Positions 44,818-54,996 of a stretch of 64,000 bases of DNA are shown one piece after another. The stretch spans positions 3,534,001 to 3,598,000 of the forward strand of contig NZ_CP134145.1 in assembly GCF_031583595.1 (NCBI RefSeq), read 5' to 3'. The notes beneath the pieces are model-generated. The model ran no database searches and was not told the DNA's origin. It saw only the letters and a program-made list of their open reading frames with translations. A program made the position numbers and the translations under genes. This DNA comes from Thalassotalea psychrophila (lineage in GTDB: Bacteria > Pseudomonadota > Gammaproteobacteria > Enterobacterales > Alteromonadaceae). Each line of letters begins with the position of its first letter. Position 1 is the stretch's first letter.

Positions 44818-45537
44818 TAATAAAAGTATTCTAGATGGGTCATTAAAAACTAGGTTAACATCTTCTAGCCTGCCACTTAAACCGTTCAGGTCATTTAAAT
44901 TTATGCTCCCCCGGGAGCTTGTAATTAAGTTTTCCTGTTCTAACTCTTTTAACACTCGGTTTACGCTGGGACGGGCAATACCGCTTAGATCACTTAATTG
45001 TTGTTGGGTAATATTTATTTTAGGGTGCACCCCCTTTATTTGAGTACTCTGAGCGGCTAACTCCAACAAATAATAGATGATCCGAATATCTTTTTTATAC
45101 AGAGGAATTTTTTTTATCTGAAAAAATTTAGGCGAATTAAAACTGGCAATATGAAATAACCAACGGTGGGTTTGGTCGGTTTCATTGCAAAGTAATTGTA
45201 TTTTCTTCTTCGGGAAAAACAATATTTCTCCGGATTCGATTTCACCTAAGTGAAGAGGGATCTCAGGATGATTATACATAAATAACGCCCCGAGCCAGCT
45301 TTGAGCGCCAAACACTGCACAATTTAATGGTTTAAAATCTAGTGATGTTATACATAAATATGATAACCCAGTGTGTATATAGTAGACCCCTCGAAAATAG
45401 GGATTGTTAATCGATGCCTCAGTATTTGGCAAGCCCTTAACAGGAATTGCAATTGATAGCAGTTTTTGCTTAAATTCATCGTCTAGTTTACATGGCCAAT
45501 TTATATCTGCAGCCGTAATCTCGGTACTTATCATCAC
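44803..45537 (-). CDS. Crp/Fnr-family transcriptional regulator
   Basis: 244 residues: an N-terminal cyclic-nucleotide-binding-like beta barrel (about 20-150) and a C-terminal helix-turn-helix (ITQQQLSDLSGIARPSVNRV). It lacks the N-terminal cysteine cluster of Fnr and the canonical cAMP-binding Arg/Ser pattern, so the effector is unknown. Its 3' end overlaps the terminator shared with the hybrid kinase. The two genes are convergent, so it need not belong to that signalling module. Confidence 0.85.
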   Translation of the reverse strand: MMISTEITAADINWPCKLDDEFKQKLLSIAIPVKGLPNTEASINNPYFRGVYYIHTGLSYLCITSLDFKPLNCAVFGAQSWLGALFMYNHPEIPLHLGEIESGEILFFPKKKIQLLCNETDQTHRWLFHIASFNSPKFFQIKKIPLYKKDIRIIYYLLELAAQSTQIKGVHPKINITQQQLSDLSGIARPSVNRVLKELEQENLITSSRGSINLNDLNGLSGRLEDVNLVFNDPSRILLLNNAK

Positions 45538-45729
45538 TTATTATCCTATAGAGCAGAATCTATTATTTCACGTTATTAAAACGGGCAATAACTAACAATT
45601 ATATATCAATGCAAAAGAGAGTAAAAATATAACTGAAAATATTATTAAAGACAAAGTAAGAAGCGGTTTAAAAAACTACAATTAATAGTAGCGTTTAAAA
45701 TAGACATTAAAATCAGACTAGACCGACTT

Positions 45730-47184
45730 TTATAAGCAAGTATCAGTATTGTTCATAGCTAAAATATTACCTAGCTCAATAATCGCCTTTAATCTTTTTC
45801 CAACCGTTGGGTGATTAAAACTAAGCCGGATATAGTTACGATAATAATTTGAAATTGAAAATAAGTTACCTGGTGTGATCACGATATCTTGCTTAATCGC
45901 TTCATTATAAAGTTTTTCAGTATCTATATTTTTATCAAGCTCAACCCATAAAGCAATGCCCCCTAGTGGAACAGTAAAGCGAATATCTTTAGGCCAGTGC
46001 TTTTGTAATGCTGAAACTAGCTGATTTCTCTGATGCTCTAATACAGTGGTAAAGAAATCCAAATGTCTTCGGTAATTACCGGAGCTGATAAAAGTCGCAA
46101 TCCCTTGTTGCTGGGTTTGGCAACTGGCTAATTGGCTGATCAGTTTCAGCCGAACAACATTATTCTGCCAACGGCCTGCTGCGATCCAACCAATTCGTAA
46201 ATCACGTGAAAGTGACTTAGAAAATGAACTGCATAAAATCACTCTATTGTAGGTATCCAACGATTTTAATGGCGCCACCACTTTACTAAAAGATAGCTCG
46301 CCATATATATCATCTTCAATAATTGCAAAATCATATTGATTGGCGAAGTTAACCAGTTGTTGTCTTGCCGTGCCAGGCATTTCTGCCCCGGAGGGTGTCG
46401 CAAAAGTAGGGGTAACAATACAAGCTTTAATTTTCCAGTTCACTAATGCTTTTTCTAGTTCTAAAAGGTCTAAACCAAATTCAGCGGAAGCTGATATTTC
46501 AATAACATTAAGCTTTAATTGCTCAAGTAATTGTAATACACCATAAAATGCAGGGCTTTCAACTGCTACATTATCACCTGGCTTGCAGGTAACTAACAGA
46601 GCAAGAAATAATGAATGTTGACAACCGGAAGTGATACAAAAATCATCATGATGAAGGTTCAAGTTTCGAAGCCTATAGCGCTCTGATATCTGTATGCGAA
46701 GCGATTCTTGCCCTAATGGAGCATCATAGTACATGGTTGCATTATGACTAGTATTTCTTAAAGCCCTACCAATATGACGATTCAACTCAATTAAGTGGCT
46801 AGACATACTTTGTTCTGTTGATTTGGGTAAAATATCAAACGCGGCACTACGCAGCATAATGTCATAGAAAATGGATGGTACGGCAACTTCAGTGGGGGTT
46901 AATTTAGGGTAAAGCTGTTCAGGAAGAAGATTCTTCGGCTTATCCTGACAGACAAAATACCCTACTTTAGCTTTCGCCTCTATAATCCCTCTCATTTCTA
47001 ATTCTATTAAAGCACGTATAGCTGTATTTTTAGAAACGTTATGCTCAAAAGATAACACTCTAATCGATGGCAGTTTATCTCCTGCTAACCACATTTGTTG
47101 CTTAATCTTACTTTCAATGTAGGCAACTAAACTTTGGAATAAATGCTCTTTCATTTCTAATACCAACGACGAATCTGTACCCAT
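45730..47184 (-). CDS. MocR-family regulator (GntR helix-turn-helix fused to aminotransferase-like domain)
   Basis: 484 residues. The winged helix at about 10-80 (KLPSIRVLSFEHNVSKNTAI) is followed by a fold-type I aminotransferase-like domain: YDAPLGQESLRIQIS, FCITSGCQHSLFL, NVAVESPAFYGVL, IIEDDIYGELSF and the PLP Lys in CSSFSKSLSRDLRIGW. Such regulators use PLP adducts as ligands. It is divergent from ccoG; the gap holds repeated GTCAY motifs that could be its direct-repeat operator. Confidence 0.9.
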   Translation of the reverse strand: MGTDSSLVLEMKEHLFQSLVAYIESKIKQQMWLAGDKLPSIRVLSFEHNVSKNTAIRALIELEMRGIIEAKAKVGYFVCQDKPKNLLPEQLYPKLTPTEVAVPSIFYDIMLRSAAFDILPKSTEQSMSSHLIELNRHIGRALRNTSHNATMYYDAPLGQESLRIQISERYRLRNLNLHHDDFCITSGCQHSLFLALLVTCKPGDNVAVESPAFYGVLQLLEQLKLNVIEISASAEFGLDLLELEKALVNWKIKACIVTPTFATPSGAEMPGTARQQLVNFANQYDFAIIEDDIYGELSFSKVVAPLKSLDTYNRVILCSSFSKSLSRDLRIGWIAAGRWQNNVVRLKLISQLASCQTQQQGIATFISSGNYRRHLDFFTTVLEHQRNQLVSALQKHWPKDIRFTVPLGGIALWVELDKNIDTEKLYNEAIKQDIVITPGNLFSISNYYRNYIRLSFNHPTVGKRLKAIIELGNILAMNNTDTCL

Positions 47185-47200
47185 TGTAATTTATTTTATT

Positions 47201-47268
47201 GTCACTGTCCCGTCACGCTTCGAAAATTTAAAATAGCCGTCATAACTCCCATAGGTAAGTGCGTCATA
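47201..47268. promoter_or_regulatory. Direct GTCAC/GTCATA repeats between mocR-type gene and ccoG
   Basis: GTCAC at 47201-47205 and 47212-47216 (11 bases apart), CGTCATA at 47238-47244 and 47262-47268 (24 apart). MocR operators are typically direct repeats; the assignment is inference. Confidence 0.35.
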
Positions 47269-47313
47269 GCGACAGCATATTTATTGGGGATCATTAATGT
47301 GAGGCAATTAATC

Positions 47314-48675
47314 ATGCAAAAAATAGCACCCAACTCAAGTTCAGTAATATTTCAAACCAGTAATATTGATAATAAAGTCTACGTAAAGGAACAAAAAGGC
47401 TTCTATCAGCTTATTAGACGAACTTTAGGTTGGTTGTTAACCGTTTTGTTTATTGCTTTGCCATTTATTCAATATAAGGGCCAACAGGCAATATTATTTG
47501 ATCTTGAAGTGCAAAGTCTGAACTTGTTTTCTATGGTGCTTTATCCACAAGATATGTTTATTTTTGTATTGATTTTACTTTTCTCTGCCTTTGCACTTTT
47601 TTTTGTTTCAAATAAGTATGGTCGTATTTGGTGCGGCTATACATGCCCACAAACCATTTGGAGCATGATGTATTTGTGGGTAGAACACAGGGTTGAAGGA
47701 AATCGACAACAAAGAATCAAGTTAGACAAAATGCCAGCCACACTGAGGAAGGTGGCGATTAAACTATTAAAACACAGCATTTGGTTTTTGATAGCCGTTA
47801 TTACTGCCACTGTATTTATGTCTTATTTTGTGCCAGCTCGAGACATATATTTTGACTTAGTAACCTTTAATATTTCGAATTTGGTGTTTCTGTGGATCGT
47901 ATTTTTTACATTGTGTACTTATATTAATGCTGGCTGGATCAGAGAAAAAATGTGCGAACATATGTGCCCATACTCACGTTTTCAATCGGTAATGTTTAGC
48001 AGTAGTACAAAAGTTGTTGAGTATGATACAACCCGGGGCGAGAGACGTGGACCAAGAAAAATCACCAGCAAAAAACCTAATAATTTAGGTGATTGTGTTG
48101 ACTGTAATTTATGTGTACAAGTGTGTCCTGTTGGCATTGATATTCGTGAAGGCTTGCAATACGAATGCATCAGTTGTGGTTTGTGTATAGATGCATGCGA
48201 CCAAACTATGGATAAGTTTTCATATCCTAGAGGGTTAATTAAATACAGTGCTAGTATCTCAATTGATAATAAGCAACCGATAAAGTATAGCTATGCATTT
48301 ATCTTATTAACCATTTCAGCTTTATTTATTTTTTGGTTAAGTCAGCGCAGCCAATTTGAGGTTTCAGTAGTAAAAGACAGAAATGTTTTATATCGAGAAG
48401 TTGATGATAGGATGATTGAAAATACCTTTCAAATAAAAATATTTAACAAAAGTAAGACTAATGCAGAATTTGAAATACAACTGATTGGTTTAGACAACTT
48501 CACCATAAAAGGCGGTAAATATGTTTCTGTTGGTGCGCAAGAAAGAACTGTTGCTATGGTGTCTGTTTTGTCGCCAAAAGAGTACGACAAAAAATTTACT
48601 AGCTTTGAATTCAACCTCGAAGATCTTACTGATAAAAATTTAATTACAGCGAAAACTACCTTTCACGCCCCGTAA
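47314..48675 (+). CDS. ccoG: Cytochrome c oxidase accessory protein CcoG
   Basis: Inner-membrane Fe-S protein (FixG/CcoG) needed for copper delivery to cbb3 oxidase, probably as a cupric reductase. 453 residues: N-terminal helices, YGRIWCGYTCPQTIW, MCEHMCPYSRFQSVMFS, two 4Fe-4S motifs CVDCNLCVQVCPVGIDI and CISCGLCIDACDQTMDK, and a periplasmic Ig-like C-terminal domain from about residue 350. The ATG at 47314 has GAGG 9 bases upstream and is preferred to the TTG at 47284. Unusually, no cco structural genes are adjacent. Confidence 0.94.
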   Translation: MQKIAPNSSSVIFQTSNIDNKVYVKEQKGFYQLIRRTLGWLLTVLFIALPFIQYKGQQAILFDLEVQSLNLFSMVLYPQDMFIFVLILLFSAFALFFVSNKYGRIWCGYTCPQTIWSMMYLWVEHRVEGNRQQRIKLDKMPATLRKVAIKLLKHSIWFLIAVITATVFMSYFVPARDIYFDLVTFNISNLVFLWIVFFTLCTYINAGWIREKMCEHMCPYSRFQSVMFSSSTKVVEYDTTRGERRGPRKITSKKPNNLGDCVDCNLCVQVCPVGIDIREGLQYECISCGLCIDACDQTMDKFSYPRGLIKYSASISIDNKQPIKYSYAFILLTISALFIFWLSQRSQFEVSVVKDRNVLYREVDDRMIENTFQIKIFNKSKTNAEFEIQLIGLDNFTIKGGKYVSVGAQERTVAMVSVLSPKEYDKKFTSFEFNLEDLTDKNLITAKTTFHAP

Positions 48676-48695
48676 GTTGGACGTTATATGCAGCT

Positions 48696-48734
48696 AAAGT
48701 TTGGTCTAATAACAAACTTATTTGACCAAACTTT
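48696..48734. terminator. Hairpin after ccoG
   Basis: AAAGTTTGGTC (48696-48706) and GACCAAACTTT (48724-48734), an 11-base perfect stem with further GCTAAAG/CTTTAGC pairing possible outside. It separates two convergent genes. Confidence 0.7.
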
Positions 48735-48767
48735 CTTTAGCATACTAGAGCAAGCTTTTTAAGCTTA

Positions 48768-49196
48768 TTATTTTATCTGTGAAAGCAAATCCGCCATCGA
48801 CTGTGGCCCTTCAACAATAGTGCTAGAGTAACTGTCAGCAAATTCATTCAGCTTTAACGTATAGTTATAGCCTATTGGTAATCCGCGTTTTTTACCTGCT
48901 GCTTCCATCGCTTGTTCAACTTTATAATTAAACGGCGGGCTGATACTAACAAAGTCATAGCTGTCACCTGAAATTTTACGGTACCACTTCATTGGTGGCT
49001 CGTTAATTTCTTCGAATACTTCTTCCCACTCTTTCATGTATTTAATAAATTCTACATGCTTGCCCGGGTGTATTTTCCAAATGGTGATGGTATAAATTGC
49101 GCTCGGATCTGCTACTGCTTGAGCTTGGTAGCTATTAGATAGAGTAATTGTAATTATTAGGATTAGACTAATCAGTAAACTTTTTAGCGATAACAT
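48768..49196 (-). CDS. Small exported protein, dimeric alpha-beta barrel-like
   Basis: 142 residues with a signal peptide ending near YQAQA. The mature part, IYTITIWKIHPGKHVEFIKY, looks like the first strand and helix of a ferredoxin-like alpha-beta barrel as in NIPSNAP or Dabb proteins. No catalytic motif can be named. It follows the TonB receptor gene on the same strand, separated by a terminator-like hairpin, so cotranscription is uncertain. Confidence 0.7.
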   Translation of the reverse strand: MLSLKSLLISLILIITITLSNSYQAQAVADPSAIYTITIWKIHPGKHVEFIKYMKEWEEVFEEINEPPMKWYRKISGDSYDFVSISPPFNYKVEQAMEAAGKKRGLPIGYNYTLKLNEFADSYSSTIVEGPQSMADLLSQIK

Positions 49197-49240
49197 AATT
49201 TGTGTCCTATTTTATAAAATGGTGAGCGTACGTTGCAAAT

Positions 49241-49275
49241 AACAAAGCCCCAACAACCTCCGTTATTAGGGCTTC
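49241..49275 (-). terminator. Terminator of the TonB receptor gene
   Basis: On the minus strand GAAGCCC, an 18-base loop region, GGGGCTTTGTT. The six-pair AAGCCC/GGGCTT stem is clear; the loop is long. Confidence 0.55.
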
Positions 49276-49298
49276 AAAACGGTATAACAGTGTAGTTA

Positions 49299-51644
49299 CT
49301 AGAAGTTATATCCGAACGTTACACCAACAGTACGAGGCGCTTTGTATGAGTTATACACGGTATCATCCATTGCCGCATAAACTGTTGTAGAGGCAATATT
49401 TAGCTCATCAGTAAGGTTTTTAGCCCAAACTTGCACTGACCAAGTATCTTCCCAGCTGCGTAACATAAATACTGCATCAACATTACTTTCTGAGTCGACT
49501 TGAGTAAGCGGGTCGTTTGAGTTATCGAAGAAGTACTCATCTTGGTACTGGTAGCTAACACTGATACTTGCTTCAGCAAACTCACCCATGCCCCACTCAT
49601 ATACTGCATTTAAGCTAAAGGTGTTTTCTGGTGCGCGGCGCATTTTATTGCCTTTCAAGTTTTCACCGTCAACTTCAAAGTCTTCGGTAAATTCTGAATC
49701 AAGAAATCCATAGCTGCCTTTTAATGTTAATCCTTCTGTAACTAATGCAACTACTTCTAGTTCTAAACCGCTTACTTCACCCGTACCGTTAAATACTTGC
49801 AAATTATCTGGTGTTGTTGGACCTGTTTCTACCCAAACAGTTGTTTGAATGTCGGTATACTCAGTAAAGAATAACGCACCGTTTACTTGTAATCTGTCAG
49901 AAAAACTTCTTGTTTTAAAGCCAGTTTCGTAGTTCCAAGCCGTTTCAGGGTTAAAGGCTATAACAGCTTCTTCCGCTTTTTCCATACCTTCGCCGTTAAA
50001 GCCACCAGCTTTATAGCCTTTAGCTACTGATGCGTATAAAAATGTATCGTCGGTTGCTTGATAATCAAGGCTGAAACTTGGAGTCCACTCTTCCCATGAA
50101 TCATCAGTTTCAAAAGCGTATTCGTCAAATACCCAGTTACCATCAATATCTATGTGATGACCACAACAGTTATCAAAGCGTTTACCACCAGCAGTACCAG
50201 AGAAATCTTTCTCATCACGAGACCAACGTAAACCAGCAGTTGCAGACAATTTATCGGTTATTTCATAACTTGCTTGACCGAAAACAGCATAGCTTGTGGT
50301 GTCATTTACCGTAGTGTTGTATATATTACCGGTTGTTGTACCCCATTGAGTATCAAACCAATAATCTACAGACTCATTACGATCAATGTCTTCAGTCATA
50401 TAGAAAACACCGACTAACCAACCTAAAGGACCATCACTAACGTCGGCTAAACGAAACTCTTGTGAGAATTGCTCAGACTCTTCTGCTTTTAAAGATAACC
50501 ATTCATCATCTGGTTGAATTAATGCTAGGTCTTCTTGATTTTCAACTGTGTTGTCTTCACATGGAAAAACATCTCCAGTGCTCCAATCACCACACCACTC
50601 AAACTTTTGGGTTGAGTCAACTAAACCTGCTGCTGCATTTTCATAAATGCTGTAATCATTATCACGGTACGCGGTAATTGAGGTTAAATGTCCAATGCCA
50701 GTTGTCCAATCAACTTGTACTGCAAATGTTGTGCTATCTGATTCTTCATCATTATCAACACTGCTTAAATCTTCTCGTTCATCTTCACTGATAAACGCTT
50801 CATTACGACCTGCACTGTAGCCAATATGTTTAATTTTAGGAACGCCTTCGGCACTACTTGATGCGGCAGTTACAAGGATCTCTAAATCATCACTGGCAGT
50901 ATATAATAACTGACCACGAACAGAGGTACTTTCAGCAACATCGGCATCGTTACCTGTATAGGTATTTTTACCGTAACCGTCACGTGTTTTAGATACTACA
51001 GAAATTTTACCGGCAACGCTGTCAGATATAGCGCCAGTAATATACCCTTTCGCTTCCATTAATCCATAATCACCAGCGGTAACTTCAGCGCTACCTTCCA
51101 TATCACCATCTACAGGACGTTTAGTGATAAAGTTAACGGCGCCACCTACTACGTTTTTACCGTAAAGCGTACCTTGAGGACCACGAAGTACTTCTACACT
51201 TTGTAAGTCGTATAAATCCATTACCGCGCTAGTACCGCGAGAAATATATACACCATCAATATACATACCGATTGCAGCGGCAGCACCGGCACTTTCAATA
51301 TCACTACCAATACCACGCATAAATAACTCTGGCTCAGCCGAGTTATAGGCATTCATTTGAAAACCAGGCACCCGGCTTGAAATATCTTCTAAACCATTAA
51401 TGCGTTCTTCTTTAATTTGATCTGCGCCAAATGCAGACACTGCAATTGGCGTTGTTTGTAAACTTTCAACTTTATGACGAGCAGTAACGGTTACATGCTC
51501 AATCGCTAACTCATCTTCTTCAACGTTTTCTGTAGTTGCTTCTTCTGCAAAAGCTGACAGGTTAGTTAAACCTATTGCAAGAGCTACACTCATTGCTATT
51601 GGATTACGCATGGCTTTAACCTTTGAAATGTGTTGCATACTCAT
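49299..51644 (-). CDS. TonB-dependent outer-membrane receptor
   Basis: 781 residues. A signal peptide ends near LSAFAEEA; AIEHVTVTARHK is the TonB-box region; the plug domain (about 60-170) includes RVPGFQMNAYNSAEPELFMR, GMYIDGVYISRGTSAVMDLY and EVLRGPQGTLYGKNVVGGAV; the 22-strand barrel ends in GVTFGYNF with the terminal Phe. It resembles the sphingomonad/Alteromonadales 'iron complex or substrate' receptors with an EVLRGPQGTLYGKN plug. The cargo is unknown; neighbours in amino acid catabolism leave an aromatic compound or a siderophore open. GGAGAG precedes the ATG. Confidence 0.95.
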   Translation of the reverse strand: MSMQHISKVKAMRNPIAMSVALAIGLTNLSAFAEEATTENVEEDELAIEHVTVTARHKVESLQTTPIAVSAFGADQIKEERINGLEDISSRVPGFQMNAYNSAEPELFMRGIGSDIESAGAAAAIGMYIDGVYISRGTSAVMDLYDLQSVEVLRGPQGTLYGKNVVGGAVNFITKRPVDGDMEGSAEVTAGDYGLMEAKGYITGAISDSVAGKISVVSKTRDGYGKNTYTGNDADVAESTSVRGQLLYTASDDLEILVTAASSSAEGVPKIKHIGYSAGRNEAFISEDEREDLSSVDNDEESDSTTFAVQVDWTTGIGHLTSITAYRDNDYSIYENAAAGLVDSTQKFEWCGDWSTGDVFPCEDNTVENQEDLALIQPDDEWLSLKAEESEQFSQEFRLADVSDGPLGWLVGVFYMTEDIDRNESVDYWFDTQWGTTTGNIYNTTVNDTTSYAVFGQASYEITDKLSATAGLRWSRDEKDFSGTAGGKRFDNCCGHHIDIDGNWVFDEYAFETDDSWEEWTPSFSLDYQATDDTFLYASVAKGYKAGGFNGEGMEKAEEAVIAFNPETAWNYETGFKTRSFSDRLQVNGALFFTEYTDIQTTVWVETGPTTPDNLQVFNGTGEVSGLELEVVALVTEGLTLKGSYGFLDSEFTEDFEVDGENLKGNKMRRAPENTFSLNAVYEWGMGEFAEASISVSYQYQDEYFFDNSNDPLTQVDSESNVDAVFMLRSWEDTWSVQVWAKNLTDELNIASTTVYAAMDDTVYNSYKAPRTVGVTFGYNF

Positions 51645-52115
51645 CTTGTTCTCTCCACCCTTGCTTGAGGGAATTATCTTTTATAATTTTTCTGAATGAA
51701 TTTATTTTATTAATGAGTTGTTATTATGTTTTTACTCATCTGTAACCACACTAAAGGAGTCAAGCATATAATAAAAATAATTTATTGCGGGTTTGATATA
51801 TACTTTTATATATATCACTTAATAATCAAAAACTGTTATCAAGATAAATATTTCTCTTAAATTTCAATCAATTAAATTCAGTAAAAAATAAATAACTCGA
51901 AGATTATCAAAATTATAAATTCTGGAGTTGTTGGAATTTTATTATTAATAACTCATGTTAATATTTTACTTAAAATTTCGAAACAATTTTATTGTAATTT
52001 ACAATGATAGATTTCTAATTTTTGTAATAATTAATGGAATTGGTATTAAAAGACAAAAAGGCAGTCGAACGACCACCTCTGAATTAAATTATGGTTAGTC
52101 ATATAATTCGTATAG
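51645..52115. other. Intergenic region upstream of the TonB receptor
   Basis: About 470 very AT-rich bases without a gene. It includes the AT-rich inverted repeat GATATATA (51795-51802)/TATATATC (51809-51816) and the dispersed 18-mer at 52031-52048. Confidence 0.5.
52031..52048. repeat. Dispersed 18-mer, copy 2
   Basis: TTAATGGAATTGGTATTA, one base different from 22774-22791. Confidence 0.5.
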
Positions 52116-53486
52116 CTATAAACCGATAAGTAATACAGCTAGAACGCCAATTGGAATGATATATCTTACCAGCCCTAACCAAGGTTTAAATAATACAGAT
52201 GATTGCTGAGAAAACTCAGTTTCTACTACCTTCTTCTTCATCACCCAACCACAGAATAATACAATCAATAGCGCATTGAATGGGATCATAATATTAGCGA
52301 CTGAGTAATCCATTAAATCAAACAACGTTTTGCCACTAAAAAAGTCGATAAACCCTAATGGTTTAAAATCAGCTAATAGGTTAAATGACAGTGCTGCGCC
52401 TAAACCTAATACTGCACTGGCAGAGCCTGCTATTAATGTTGCTTTGGTTCTAGTTAATTGGTATTTATCCGTTATAAATCGTACCAAACATTCCAGCATT
52501 GATAATGCAGTGGTCAGTGCGGCACCAGCTAATAAAAAGAAAAACAACAATCCAACCCATTGCCCACCAGGTAATTGCCCAAAAGCAATAGGTAGAGTTT
52601 CAAAAATAAGCCCAGGGCCACTTGCCGGGGCTAAGTCAAATGCAAATACAAATGGGAATATTGCAAGCCCGGCTAAAAGAGCAACTAACGTATCGGCAAA
52701 AGCGACGGTAAGTACCGATTTTGGAATAGAAATATCTTTTGATAGATAACCACCATATGCCATAACACTACCAGCGCCAACACCTAGTGAGAAAAACGCT
52801 TGTCCCATTGCCGCCAATACCACATCAGCATTTATTTTTGATAAATCAGGGGAAAACAAATAAGCAAAGCCTTTTGCAAAATCACCGGCTATAGCTGCAT
52901 AGATAACTAAAAAGATTAATATAATAAATAACATGGGCATCAATAGTTTAACGCTTTTTTCTAGGCCATCTTTCAATCCCTTTGAAATAATAAACATAGT
53001 AAAGGCAATAAAACCTAAAAATAATGCAATGCTTTGCGGGGCCGAGCCGGCAACAGATTGAAAGTATTGTTTTGAGCCAACATTATCAATACCTTCAAAG
53101 CGATTAAGTAATGACTGCCAGGTGTAATCAACGGTCCAACCGGCAACTACGCAATAATAAGACAAAGCAATAAACGGGATCAACAAACTTAACCAGCCAA
53201 TCAACTGCCAATATTTACTGGCAGAATTTTTCTCGCGTAAGTCTTCAACTGTAGAAAAAGGATCTTTACCACCTTGCCTACCAATCATTAACTCCGCAAC
53301 CATAATTGGCCCGGCAAAACACAATAAGGTTAATACGTAAATCAGTACGAAAGCCGCGCCACCATTGGTGCCTACCACGTAAGGAAAACGCCAAATATTC
53401 CCTAAACCAACGGCTATACCAATAGTTGCTAAAAGAAAGCTTGATTTTGATGACCAAGTCACCGCTTTTGTGGCTACTGTATTCAT
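52116..53486 (-). CDS. Sodium-dependent amino acid transporter, NSS (LeuT) family
   Basis: Inner-membrane Na+ symporter with a LeuT fold, 456 residues, about 11-12 helices. ATIGIAVGLGNIWRFPYVVG is the unwound helix 1 that binds sodium and substrate; AFVLIYVLTLLCFAGPIMVAE, SLGVGAGSVMAYGGYL (helix 6 region) and AGAALTTALSMLE follow. It lies 44 bases after kynureninase, in the same direction. Import of tryptophan or kynurenine is therefore likely, by inference from context and from TnaT-type transporters of this family. Confidence 0.92.
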   Translation of the reverse strand: MNTVATKAVTWSSKSSFLLATIGIAVGLGNIWRFPYVVGTNGGAAFVLIYVLTLLCFAGPIMVAELMIGRQGGKDPFSTVEDLREKNSASKYWQLIGWLSLLIPFIALSYYCVVAGWTVDYTWQSLLNRFEGIDNVGSKQYFQSVAGSAPQSIALFLGFIAFTMFIISKGLKDGLEKSVKLLMPMLFIILIFLVIYAAIAGDFAKGFAYLFSPDLSKINADVVLAAMGQAFFSLGVGAGSVMAYGGYLSKDISIPKSVLTVAFADTLVALLAGLAIFPFVFAFDLAPASGPGLIFETLPIAFGQLPGGQWVGLLFFFLLAGAALTTALSMLECLVRFITDKYQLTRTKATLIAGSASAVLGLGAALSFNLLADFKPLGFIDFFSGKTLFDLMDYSVANIMIPFNALLIVLFCGWVMKKKVVETEFSQQSSVLFKPWLGLVRYIIPIGVLAVLLIGL

Positions 53487-53530
53487 TTATTACCTCGTTA
53501 TTTTATTAATTTTAAAGATAATTATGACTA

Positions 53531-54775
53531 TTAGGTCACTGCATGCTTTTGATTATATACAGCTTCTTGCCATGTGCCTTGCTGCATAATGTCCTTCAAC
53601 TTAGCAACAGCATCCCAAACATCAACAAAACGAAGGTATAGTGGTGTTAAGCCAAACCTTAAGGTATCAGGTGCTCTAAAGTCGCCCATTACACCTTGCG
53701 CAATTAAACATTGCATAATGGCGTAACCATTTTCATGGCTCATGGCTACTTGACTACCACGACGAGCTCTTTCTGTAGGCGTGATCAATTCAAAATTAAA
53801 CTCCGCGCACTCCTGCTCAATTAACCGCATGAATAAATCAGATAAATTTAACGATTTATTACGAATTTCATTAACATCGGCTCGAGAGGCAATATCAATA
53901 CCAATTTCAGATACTGCTAGGCTTAAAATACCCTGAGTACCTGAAAGCATTTGATTGATATTACTAGCTGGACGGTAATCTCGCTCAAAGGCAAATGGGG
54001 CATCATGTGAATACCAACCCGTTAATGGTTGTAAGGCTTTACCCTGATGACGTTTTGCACAAAATACAAAAGCAGGGCTACCAGGGCCACCGTTGTAATA
54101 TTTGTAAGTACAACCAATAGCGAAATCAACATTACAAGCGTTAAGATCAATAGGTAAAGCGCCGCCACTATGGCATAAATCCCACACCGAAATAGCACCG
54201 CATTCCTGGGTTTTTTCAGTGATTGATTTCATATCGAGTAATCGGCCAGACTTGTAATGTACTTGTGTTAAACAAACCACTGCAACGTTATCATCAATAG
54301 CATCTAAAATGCCTTGTTCAGTTTCGGCAAAAACAATTTCATGTTGATTACCAAGTAATTTTACTAAGCCTTGCGCAGTATAATTATCTGTTGGAAAGTT
54401 AGACCCTTCCATGACAATCTTTTTGCGTTCAGGGTTAAGAGTTAACGCTGCAGCAAGAACTTTAAAAACATTAATACCAGTAGCATCGGTAACAACAACT
54501 TCGCCAACATCAGCGCCTATGGTTGTAGCTAACTTGTCACCAATCGATTGGCTTAAGTTGAACCAGCCATGAATATTCCAGCTTTTAATCAAGCTAGCGC
54601 CCCATTGGTCCAACATAACTTGTTCTACTTTTGCCATTGCTTTTTTTGGCATCGCGCCTAATGAATTACCACACATATAAATGTCGTTCGCAGGTAAATT
54701 AAATTCATTACGAAAATCAGCCAATACGTCTTGGCTATCTAATTGAATACAATCTTCTCTAGTAATTTTTTGCAT
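53531..54775 (-). CDS. kynU: Kynureninase
   Basis: PLP enzyme that cleaves kynurenine to anthranilate and alanine, or 3-hydroxykynurenine to 3-hydroxyanthranilate and alanine. The 414 residues show YMCGNSLGAMPKKA, VVTDATGINVFKVLAAAL, CLTQVHYKSGRLLDM, VWDLCHSGGALPIDL and the PLP Lys K225 in CTYKYYNGGPGSPAFVF. It would feed the operon at 10.2-18.3 kb only if it acts on the 3-hydroxy form; no kynurenine 3-monooxygenase, tryptophan dioxygenase or formamidase is in the window. Confidence 0.96.
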   Translation of the reverse strand: MQKITREDCIQLDSQDVLADFRNEFNLPANDIYMCGNSLGAMPKKAMAKVEQVMLDQWGASLIKSWNIHGWFNLSQSIGDKLATTIGADVGEVVVTDATGINVFKVLAAALTLNPERKKIVMEGSNFPTDNYTAQGLVKLLGNQHEIVFAETEQGILDAIDDNVAVVCLTQVHYKSGRLLDMKSITEKTQECGAISVWDLCHSGGALPIDLNACNVDFAIGCTYKYYNGGPGSPAFVFCAKRHQGKALQPLTGWYSHDAPFAFERDYRPASNINQMLSGTQGILSLAVSEIGIDIASRADVNEIRNKSLNLSDLFMRLIEQECAEFNFELITPTERARRGSQVAMSHENGYAIMQCLIAQGVMGDFRAPDTLRFGLTPLYLRFVDVWDAVAKLKDIMQQGTWQEAVYNQKHAVT

Positions 54776-54996
54776 GTTTGTCTCACAGCTTAAAGATACG
54801 ATGGTAATGCATATGACTACCTTATCTGCCTTTGTTACAGGCAGGATACCTAAATATGGTTGTTATTAAAATCATCTTATCGGCATTTGCAATAACTTAA
54901 AAATAATATTACACCTCAAAGCTATATTTAATTGATTATAGCTAGAGCATTTTCTAAAAGTTAAATAAGTAAATTTTAACCCCTTTAACCCATAAA
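54776..54996. other. Region upstream of kynU
   Basis: No gene. It should hold the kynU promoter, but no strong -35/-10 pair, TyrR box or sigma-54 site was recognised. Confidence 0.45.
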
